Part shown: positions 25,783-34,000 of the stretch, in pieces
How positions within the stretch are numbered: the first letter of the stretch is position 1
How the letters are laid out: every line of letters starts with the position of its first letter
Origin: Dialister sp.
GTDB lineage: Bacteria > Bacillota > Negativicutes > Veillonellales > Dialisteraceae
Reading direction: 5' to 3'
NCBI GenBank assembly: GCA_022722495.1
Contig: JAIJLI010000001.1
Span: forward strand, 1-64,000
DNA: 64,000 nt
Made by a program: the position numbers and the translations under genes
The notes under the pieces: generated by a model
Databases searched by the model: none
Told to the model about the DNA's origin: nothing
The model's input: only the letters and a program-made list of their open reading frames with translations

Positions 25783-26553
25783 ATGGCAGCAGCAGATGAT
25801 TTCTATTTGAAGCATGGGTATGGCGGTCACTTTGGCGGTCGTACACTTATCCAAGCACATGGTAAGATTGGCGGTCATAGAAGCGTTTTCATTAACCTCG
25901 TAAGCGGCAACAAGGACGCATTCGTTTACCCTCCTTTTGGTGGTGTTATCACAAATCCGTTCAAGGGTCGCGCTAAGGCTTACGCAGGTGATTTTTGCGA
26001 ATATGACCCAGACACTTACGGCAAGAATGGCGGTCAGACCGTCAAGATTTTGAAGTATTACGAGTTGGCAAAGGAGGCTACAAACACCGATACCGACATT
26101 TTGATTGTCAATGATGGCTATCATCACATTCCTTTTGCAGGTGATAATATCATGGTGGCACAGTCAGACTTTACGAAGAAGTCTTTGGGTGTTACCGTTA
26201 CAGCTGTAGAGAAAACAACCAAAGGTGGCAAGGATGTTTGGAAGCTCACTCTTTCAGCGACTCTTGCAGTTGCATTGAAGGTTGGCGATATTCTCGTAGA
26301 AGCAGAAAAGGCAGGCGCAACCGTAGCTCCTATGGTTACAAATCCTAACACTTACTTCGACCGCGACAACGACTTCTTCTATGACCCTAACTTGTCAACC
26401 AATGTTGAGGAAGGTGAAGGTGCTCAGTACTCTTACACTCCAGCATTGATTAAGGATTCAAGAGTAATCTTGAACTTGGCAAAGTGCAACAAGCTTCCAC
26501 CAGCCGTACTTGCAATGAACACAAGAACAGAGAACGGATGGTTCGGATTCTAA
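25783..26553 (+). CDS. Head fibre / capsid decoration protein
   Basis: The 256-residue product is Gly/Asn/Asp-rich, beta-patterned, and starts with an Ala/Asp/Gly-rich segment (YGGHFGGRTLIQAHGKIGG). Between residues about 110 and 190 it reads like a head-fibre-type domain (GVTVTAVEKTTKGGKDVWKL). It lies directly between the scaffold-like and major capsid genes, so it likely sits on the capsid. The assignment is family-level and positional. Confidence 0.6.
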   Translation: MAAADDFYLKHGYGGHFGGRTLIQAHGKIGGHRSVFINLVSGNKDAFVYPPFGGVITNPFKGRAKAYAGDFCEYDPDTYGKNGGQTVKILKYYELAKEATNTDTDILIVNDGYHHIPFAGDNIMVAQSDFTKKSLGVTVTAVEKTTKGGKDVWKLTLSATLAVALKVGDILVEAEKAGATVAPMVTNPNTYFDRDNDFFYDPNLSTNVEEGEGAQYSYTPALIKDSRVILNLAKCNKLPPAVLAMNTRTENGWFGF

Positions 26554-26613
26554 CCGCTCCAATTCAATAGGATAACAATAGGATAACATATCATTAATTT
26601 AAGTATTCAGGAT

Positions 26614-27795
26614 ATGCAACAATTTGATTTTAACAATTCGAGATACGCCAAGTTGTTCTCTTCTAAGGATAACATCAACTTTCTGAGAACCTTCTTGAAC
26701 ACCAAGGGGTTGCTCTATACCAACTATGGCTGGTATCTCACACAAGGTCGTAGAGCTTCTATGCCTACACCTACAGACTACGATGGCGTGGCTTCATTCA
26801 GCATCAAGTCTCGCAAGGCAGAGGCAGCTCCTTTGATGCACCTTCGCGCTCCACTTGGTGATGCTCCAGAAATGGATAACGAGGGCTTGGAGATGTACAC
26901 AGGTACAATTCCAGACTTTATCGGTTACAAGTGGTCTGAGAACGCAAGACAACGCGAGTATAAGGAAAAACTCTTTGAGCAGTTCGGCAACGATGCAGAC
27001 CTTATGGCTGCTTGGGTGCGCGATGTTGTTCAGGTAGGTAAGAACTCAGCAGAGGCAACACTCTCCAACTTGACCGCACAGATTATGACAACTGCAAAGA
27101 TGAGTTGGAAGGGCAAGGGTGAAGGCTTGCAGCAGTTCTTGCAGAAGGTTGAACCATTCCCAACAGAGAACCGCAAGAAGGCTGGTGCAAAGGCTTGGAC
27201 TGACCCAGACTGCAACCTTATCTCACAGATGAGAAAGATTGAGGACGATTATCGCGATGAGCGTGGCGGTACTGAGATTTCTCTCGTATGGAAGATGACT
27301 CGTAAGATGTACCGCGATGTATTCTTGCAGAACAAGGAGGTTAAGGAGTGGTACATCAACTGGTGCAAGGCTCACGACCGCGCATATACTGCAAATATGC
27401 AGATTTTGGACGAAGACTTCAAGAAATCACTTTCCGACATGACAGGTCTTTCGCCTATCGAGATTGTCGTTGAGAAGGAGCGCAACAAGACTGTTACAAC
27501 TGACGCATTCGTGCAAGGTTGGGATGATAAGATTGTTGTACTTTGCCCTATCGGTGATAGCGTTGAGTTCAAGTGGACTCCTATCTACGACCAGACACTT
27601 CAACAGAAGTATGGCGCAAAGAACATTGATGTTTCTTGGGCTTCAATCGCTGACGGACTCGTTACCGTAGGAAACTACGCAATGGATAACGGTCAGTTCC
27701 GCGAGTGGCAGACTAAGGTCATGATGTCTGCTTGCCCTGCACTTCTCGACTTTATGAACCACGTAATCATTGATACCTCAACAGCAGGTAATTAA
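26614..27795 (+). CDS. Major capsid protein
   Basis: The 393-residue protein occupies the capsid slot after a scaffold-like and head-fibre gene. Its composition (balanced, with Trp-rich helical spine segments such as DLMAAWVRDVVQVGKNSAEA and a C-terminal CPALLDFMNHV) and length suit an HK97-fold capsid subunit. It is strongly codon-biased toward common codons like its neighbours, as expected for an abundant product. No other gene here is a better candidate. Confidence 0.75.
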   Translation: MQQFDFNNSRYAKLFSSKDNINFLRTFLNTKGLLYTNYGWYLTQGRRASMPTPTDYDGVASFSIKSRKAEAAPLMHLRAPLGDAPEMDNEGLEMYTGTIPDFIGYKWSENARQREYKEKLFEQFGNDADLMAAWVRDVVQVGKNSAEATLSNLTAQIMTTAKMSWKGKGEGLQQFLQKVEPFPTENRKKAGAKAWTDPDCNLISQMRKIEDDYRDERGGTEISLVWKMTRKMYRDVFLQNKEVKEWYINWCKAHDRAYTANMQILDEDFKKSLSDMTGLSPIEIVVEKERNKTVTTDAFVQGWDDKIVVLCPIGDSVEFKWTPIYDQTLQQKYGAKNIDVSWASIADGLVTVGNYAMDNGQFREWQTKVMMSACPALLDFMNHVIIDTSTAGN

Positions 27796-27844
27796 TGGTG
27801 GTTCACTCACAATATACGATAACATTTAATTCATTTATCTCTCA

Positions 27845-28231
27845 ATGGCAGCATCGAAGTTTGACATATTGGACTATCTTAGCGGCATGACTAACTTTGT
27901 CTTTGACAAGTCGGCATTAAACAATGTCGCTTTGGATTGCGGCGTTTCTGATGTCGAGTCTTATTTGGACTTGACAGAAGAACAGAAAGACAGATGTAAG
28001 ATTGCACTCTTGGAAAAGATTGTGTTCGGTGTCTATCAGACAGCATCGACCACAAACCAACATGGCGCATATACTCTTACGGTAGGTGCTCAGACCATTA
28101 CATCGGCTGCATTGCTGAGTATCAAATCAGAACTCAAAAGACTTTACAAGAAGTATGGAGAGGATGAAAAACTTGAAGCTCTCAATGAAACCGATGGAGA
28201 GGTTAAATGGATTAAAGAAACAGATTGGTAA
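27845..28231 (+). CDS. Head-tail connector-like protein (128 aa)
   Basis: A helical protein with N-terminal hydrophobic pattern (FDILDYLSGMTNFVFDKSAL) and a long C-terminal helix. It is the first gene after the capsid, the place of the gp6/gp15-like adaptor that extends the portal. The call is by order and size. Confidence 0.55.
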   Translation: MAASKFDILDYLSGMTNFVFDKSALNNVALDCGVSDVESYLDLTEEQKDRCKIALLEKIVFGVYQTASTTNQHGAYTLTVGAQTITSAALLSIKSELKRLYKKYGEDEKLEALNETDGEVKWIKETDW

Positions 28232-28234
28232 GCT

Positions 28235-28660
28235 ATGTACACTGACAGAAATGCTTTGGATGAATATGCCTATCATGGCGTGTTCTACCGCTCGGAACAA
28301 AAACCGAAAGAAGATGGAGACCTTATCGGAAGCGATGGGGATATGTTAGGTGATACTGATACTAGCTCAGACGAAACAGAAAATGTAGAAACTATCATTT
28401 TTGAAACTGATTGCGATATTCAGGAAACCAACAAACTCTTTAATTCGGGTGTTGTTACGCTAGGATATACAATCTATTTTCCGATGCCAACGAAAGAAGG
28501 AGAAGACGGAAAAGATGAAGAATATATTCCTGAAGGTTTGAATGCAGGCATTCGTTTCCGTGGAAAGATGTACGGAATGGACGTTGACGGAATGGTTATT
28601 GGCGTTTATCCGACACAAATGCATGGATGTGTAGCTTACATCAAGGGTACTGACATTTAG
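28235..28660 (+). CDS. Head closure or connector-like protein (141 aa)
   Basis: A mixed, acidic product with a Glu/Asp-rich linker after residue 25 and a beta-rich C-terminal half (GIRFRGKMYGMDVDGMVIGV) like a head-closure (stopper) fold. The start follows the previous stop by 3 nt (TAAGCTATG), so it is coupled. Positional inference. Confidence 0.5.
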   Translation: MYTDRNALDEYAYHGVFYRSEQKPKEDGDLIGSDGDMLGDTDTSSDETENVETIIFETDCDIQETNKLFNSGVVTLGYTIYFPMPTKEGEDGKDEEYIPEGLNAGIRFRGKMYGMDVDGMVIGVYPTQMHGCVAYIKGTDI

Positions 28661-28701
28661 TTTTTTCATCATAAGGTAAAATGTATTTAGGATAACAAGG
28701 T

Positions 28702-29100
28702 ATGGCACAGAGGATTAATCGCAGATTATCTCGAATTGAGAATTTCTTTTCGATGCTTCTTACTAAGGGAAAAATCTCAGACAACATATTTGTCGGGGAA
28801 TTACCACCTACAACTAGTAAGAACTGGGATGATTTTGTCAATGTTGACGTAGGTCAGCAAAGAGATTATGGCGGTTATTCTTCTGGCTATGCTAACATTT
28901 ATCTCTATGCAAGACCAAAGGGAACTCCACTTAGAAAGAACGTTAAACTACTTGACAAGATGGAAGGAATCCTTGACGATGTGATTAAACAATCTAATAA
29001 TAAGGACTATACAATTCAAGTTCTTTACCGTGATAGCGGATATGATTCAAATCGTCAGTTCCATTTTCAGATGATTTCTGTTTCAGTTATCGCAAGATAA
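28702..29100 (+). CDS. Tail completion-like protein (132 aa)
   Basis: A small basic/mixed protein (start MAQRINRRLSRIENFFSMLL, end FHFQMISVSVIAR) located between connector genes and the tail tube. In siphophages this slot holds the tail terminator that ends tube growth. No motif beyond size and order. Confidence 0.5.
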   Translation: MAQRINRRLSRIENFFSMLLTKGKISDNIFVGELPPTTSKNWDDFVNVDVGQQRDYGGYSSGYANIYLYARPKGTPLRKNVKLLDKMEGILDDVIKQSNNKDYTIQVLYRDSGYDSNRQFHFQMISVSVIAR

Positions 29101-29144
29101 ATATATAAAATCTATTAAATGTAACATTTAAAACTCATTATATT

Positions 29145-29735
29145 ATGGCGAAAAAGGTTATAAATACTGGTGCGGGAGCTGTCAAGTTCATCAAGCCAGA
29201 TTATATTGTTGCCACATTGTTCGATGGCACAGAGACCGATGAATCTGCTCCAAAGGGTGATTCTTACATTCTTGAGGATGTTATTGAGGACACGACATCT
29301 ATTTCACAAGATGATAACGATACCACCGATATTGAGTGTGAGACTTCTGACTCTCCTATCATTTCCATTGTTAAGCTTGGTAAGTGGCAGTTTGCGGCAG
29401 AGATTGGAGATACGCAGAAGGAACTTTTGGCTGCATTGTGTGACTTTACAGACGATGCAACAGGAAAGAAGACTCTTGCACCTTCGATTTACAAAGCAAA
29501 GTATGCAAAGATTGATGTTGTACAGGTTCAACCTAATGGAACTACAATGGAGGCTTACGTTCTTCCAAAGGTTCAGCTCAATTCTAAGTTGACTATTGAG
29601 TCTCTCAATTCAAACTTGGCTCGTATTGCATTGGCTGGTACAGCCAAGGATATTGCGCTTACCGTTGGTGCTAAGACTGTTCGCACACCATTCTATGTTG
29701 ACCACAACTATTCATTGCCAACGGCAAATGAGTAA
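29145..29735 (+). CDS. Major tail tube protein
   Basis: The 196-residue product begins MAKKVINTGAGAVKFI and has a beta-rich tube-like pattern (EDTTSISQDDNDTTDIECET, then SIVKLGKWQFAAEIG). Length and position before the chaperone-like genes and tape measure match a tail tube subunit. Confidence 0.65.
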   Translation: MAKKVINTGAGAVKFIKPDYIVATLFDGTETDESAPKGDSYILEDVIEDTTSISQDDNDTTDIECETSDSPIISIVKLGKWQFAAEIGDTQKELLAALCDFTDDATGKKTLAPSIYKAKYAKIDVVQVQPNGTTMEAYVLPKVQLNSKLTIESLNSNLARIALAGTAKDIALTVGAKTVRTPFYVDHNYSLPTANE

Positions 29736-29819
29736 TTTCGGTTCTTCAACAATTCTCGACTATATACAACAATGGGGCGGCGGCTTTAATGCTGTCCGCT
29801 CCTTTTTAAGTTTAAGATT

Positions 29820-30293
29820 ATGGGTAAATTCAGAGCAATGGCTATTCAATATATTGCTGACGAACTATCTAAAGATGGTCAAAAAGTTATTGATGCGTGT
29901 ATAAAAGAAGTAACATACACACATAGAACTTATAATCTTTACGATTCTTATGGTTGGTGTGTATATTATGATGGAAGAATCAAAGATATGGGATTTATAG
30001 ACCCATATCCACGTGCTAGTGAGTTCAAGTATTGGGGTAAGGGCGAAAATAAGAGACCTGTATCAGGAAGGAAAGAAATCGAAAACTTCTTCAACGAATA
30101 CAAAGCGACAAAAGATACTTTTGAACTTGTAATTGCTGCTGCTATGCCGTATGCCGAGATACTTGAAACAGGCGGTGGTAACTTGAAACATAAGTATAAG
30201 GTAATATCTATGTCTTATCAAAAACTTCAAGCATTATCAGCAAAGTATGGCGGTGCTTACGTAGCCGCTTTATCTAACGGAAAGAAAATATAA
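29820..30293 (+). CDS. Hypothetical tail-region protein (157 aa)
   Basis: A basic protein rich in Tyr and Lys (YTHRTYNLYDSYGWCVYYDG) with a helical C-terminus. It resembles in size the HK97 gp10-like neck or tail proteins, though it lies after the tube gene, so I do not assign it. It is 3 nt from the next gene. Confidence 0.55.
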   Translation: MGKFRAMAIQYIADELSKDGQKVIDACIKEVTYTHRTYNLYDSYGWCVYYDGRIKDMGFIDPYPRASEFKYWGKGENKRPVSGRKEIENFFNEYKATKDTFELVIAAAMPYAEILETGGGNLKHKYKVISMSYQKLQALSAKYGGAYVAALSNGKKI

Positions 30294-30295
30294 CT

Positions 30296-30850
30296 ATGAC
30301 AGTATATAGAGCACAAAAAGACCCGAATAAGGCTAAGAAACAAGCTGTAGAAGACGAGAATAAGGTGTTGCCTAGTTCTCCTTTGTCTGATGCGGCAATG
30401 GAACGCCTGGCGCAAATTATGAATGATTCTCCTACAATTGTAAAACTACAAGGTACAGAGTGGGAGATAAGAGCATTAAAGCCAGGCACTCAATGGATGA
30501 TTGCAGAGGAGGCTTGCAAGATAGTCAAGGGCGAAAACTTATCAATGGGTGATGTTATTAAGGAGTTTGCTATCAACATTCCATCTGTGGCAAGAGTAAT
30601 CACACTATCCTTGCTCAATGACAAGAAACGCATTGATTCTGAGGAATACCAACAAGTTTACGACCAGTTGCTTTGGGGAGACTATGACATCAAGGATTGG
30701 GCAACATTACTCGTTGAGATTCTCAATTTGTTAGATGTGGATTTTTTCTTCGCGAGTACCAATGTGATTCAGACCGTCCGCAATCAAGCTCTGATGAGGA
30801 AGAAACAAGCAGCCGAATTATCCCCTCACGAACAGAATACGGACAAATGA
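30296..30850 (+). CDS. Tail assembly chaperone-like protein (184 aa)
   Basis: A helical, soluble protein in the usual place of the gpG-type tail assembly chaperone, two genes before the tape measure. Sections such as WEIRALKPGTQWMIAEEACK and QLLWGDYDIKDWATLLVEIL fit this fold. It ends in an ATGA overlap with the next gene, so the second product is likely made by coupling rather than by a ribosomal frameshift. Confidence 0.6.
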   Translation: MTVYRAQKDPNKAKKQAVEDENKVLPSSPLSDAAMERLAQIMNDSPTIVKLQGTEWEIRALKPGTQWMIAEEACKIVKGENLSMGDVIKEFAINIPSVARVITLSLLNDKKRIDSEEYQQVYDQLLWGDYDIKDWATLLVEILNLLDVDFFFASTNVIQTVRNQALMRKKQAAELSPHEQNTDK

Positions 30851-31071
30851 TAGATTTCTTACGTGCCAACACATGGTGCTCGCAAGAAGAATATAAGTGG
30901 AGAATGACCGTTCCGCAGATTCGCCTCGCGTCTATGGATTTTACTCACATAGAGTACATATCGTCAGATAAAGGCAACAATCAGAAGAACGACAAATTAA
31001 AGAATGCAAAGGTAATCAATGGCGCAGAGGATTTACGAAACCTCAATGACCTTGGAATACCTATTTTATAA
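30847..31071 (+). CDS. Small partner of the tail chaperone (74 aa)
   Basis: The ATG overlaps the stop of the previous gene (ATGA). The 74-residue basic product is in the place of the T extension of gpGT chaperones. I see no compelling slippery sequence at the junction. Confidence 0.5.
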   Translation: MIDFLRANTWCSQEEYKWRMTVPQIRLASMDFTHIEYISSDKGNNQKNDKLKNAKVINGAEDLRNLNDLGIPIL

Positions 31072-31090
31072 ACTCTTAAACTTTTGAATT

Positions 31091-34000
31091 ATGGCAGATT
31101 CAGCATTAGGCAGTGCTCTTGTTATACCAGAGTCCGCATTGAAGAAAATCAAAGAGGCTGATGATAAGTTGCAGAAGTTACAAGATACGGCTAAAAATAC
31201 CGCGTCTAGTGTAACACAATCTTTCAAGGATATGTCTGTTGGTACTAAGCCGTTCCTTGATTCTTTAGACCAAGTTATAGCAAAACTCGCAACAATCAAC
31301 GCATCTGCTTCAAATGCAAGCAGTGGTATCTCAAACGTAGGTGCGAGTGCAGGTAACATGAACAATAACATTACGTCAGCAGCACAGAACATTCAAAATA
31401 TGGTAGCACAGCTATCTAAGATGAATGGTTCTGGCACTAGTGGTATTATGCAAGCGGCACTTGCATTTCAGAGATTACAGGAATCGGCAAAGGGTGCTAG
31501 CGGTATGAATATTGCTGAGTTAAAGCAAGAAATTGGTTCTATTGAAAGTATGTTGCGAGATACAACACAAAATCTCACCAAGGCAGACCAAGATGCACTT
31601 ATTAAGCGAAAGAAGTCATTACAGGATGAGTTACGATACCAGCAGCAGATGTATAATGAACGTGCTGTTGCTTTTCAGAAGGCTCTTGATAAGATGGTTA
31701 GTGCAGAACAATCTTACAACAACAAACAGAGAAAGGCATACGCTGATAGAGCAAAAGACTATCAGACGAGAAATAACAAGGCAAACACTACATATCAAGG
31801 CGCGCTTGATTTCTCTGCTTCTGCAAATACGCTCAACCGCCAAGTACGCGCTATAGAATATCTGAAAGAGGCTCGTATGAAGTTGTCTCAAACCGATGCT
31901 GATTATAAGCGAAAATTGGATATTCTTAATGCTGCCATTGAGCAACATAACAAAAACTTGAAAGAGGCTGGTGTTAATTCTCGCGCGTTGACCGAACAAA
32001 CATCATATATGGCTGGATATATGTCACGTTGGGCACAGCGTATGGCATTTGCATTCTCAGTGGGTTCTGTCAAGAATTTTGTCGAGCAGATTGCATCAGT
32101 CAGAGGTCAGTTTGAACTTTCAGAGCGTTCACTCGAAGCTATCTTGCAGAACAAGCCAAAGGCAGACGAGATTTTCAACAAGACAGTAGAACTTGCCGTT
32201 AAATCACCTTTCCGTATCAAGGACTTGGTGGATTACACACGACAACTTTCTGCTTACCGAATTGAGTCTGATAAACTTTATGATACAACCAAACGACTTG
32301 CCGATGTTTCAGCAGGTCTTGGCGTTGATATGGGAAGACTTATCCTTGCATACGGACAAGTCAAGGCTGCTGCATACCTTCGCGGTTCTGAGGTTCGTCA
32401 GTTTACTGAGGCTGGTATCAATATGTATGGTGAGTTGCAACAATACTTTAAGGAAGTTAAGGGAGAAGCGTACACGACCGCGCAGATTGTTGATATGATT
32501 TCCAAGCGTAAGGTTACATTTGAGGATGTTGAGGCAATATTCCAACGTATGACCGATAAGGGTGGAACATTCTACAATATGCAAGAGATTCAGGCTGAAA
32601 CTCTCCAAGGTAAGATTTCCAACTTGAAGGATGCTTTCGATGTGATGCTTAATGATATTGGCAAGGCTAACGAAGGCACAATGAAGGGGATGGTAAGCTG
32701 GGGTACTTCTATGCTTGATAATTGGAAAGCACTTGCAGAAATAGGAAAAGCTCTTATACCTATTCTTATTGCTATAAAGGCTAACTCTATGTTTGCAAAG
32801 ACTAGTCTCGGACAAGCTTTTTCGCAAGCATCTGGCACAGGTATCGTGAGATACAAGGCTCTTTTCGTAAATTCCTTAGATGGAATGAAAAAAGCTCTTA
32901 AAGATTTTGGCGGTCTCGTTAAAAGTTCATTATCAGGTATAGGTGTAGGTCTCGCTATTTACGCTGTAGCAGAAGTAATAACTACCGTTTATGATAAGAT
33001 TTCCAAGTACAACGAAAATGTACGTAAAGCCGAAGAAGAAACCATAAAGGCAAAGGGCGCAATAGGTGCTTTAGCTGGAACGTACAACGACCTTGCAAAT
33101 GCAGCCACAAATGCAAATGGCAAATTAGAAGGAAAGGATTTAGAAAAGAATGTCGAAGATAGACGTACAACGTTACAAAAGCTTATTGATGCCGCATCAA
33201 AAGACGGACTGACTTTCAAAATCAATGTAGATACTCTCGATGTAAGCCAGCTTAACACTACTTTCAGTAAGGTTGAGAAAGAATATAAAGATTTCATTGA
33301 TAGTATTGAGGTTATCAGAAGAAATTACGCCAAGAATGATGCTTGGAATACTTGGTTTACAGATGGTCTTGATGATGATGCAGGCGATTACAAGGATGCT
33401 GTGATTGATGCTCTCGCAAAGTCTTCGCAAATGGAGAGAGTTGTAGCAAACATTAACGCAAACTATAAACAAGCCACTTCGACCACGAAGAAATACTTTG
33501 ATGAGATACGTGCAGGTCAAAAGGATAACGAATCCAACATTGACTATATGACACGTATGTATGAGTTGATAAAGAAAATCAACATAGCACAAGGCGGCAG
33601 CGACTATAAAATGCCATCTTTCATTGGTACTTCGCAAGCTGATTTCAATGACCTTATCCGTGCGATGAACAGCGTACAAAATAAGGCGCAAGAATTGAAC
33701 AGCGAGTTTGATGCTGTATTTGGAAACCTAAGAAAAAAATATAGCAATGACCCTATAAAAATACAAGGCGTAATTGACAGAATTGCGGCAGAGCGCGATT
33801 GGAATCAATATGAGAGAGACCTTGCTTATAGACACTTTGGTATAAATGTTTCCATCAATAAAAACTCGATGGAGAAAGAAGTAAACTGGGTTGATGATTA
33901 TCTCTCTGGTTTCTTTGCAAAGAAAAAGTATGGCATCAATCTCGTTGTCAAGGAGATTACAAACGATAAGGCTCTTGAAAGTTTCCTTGAAAAAGGTGAT

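Noticed and set aside
30840-30860. Programmed frameshift between the two tail-chaperone genes
   Set aside because: No clear slippery heptamer; the ATGA overlap explains coupling without a frameshift.
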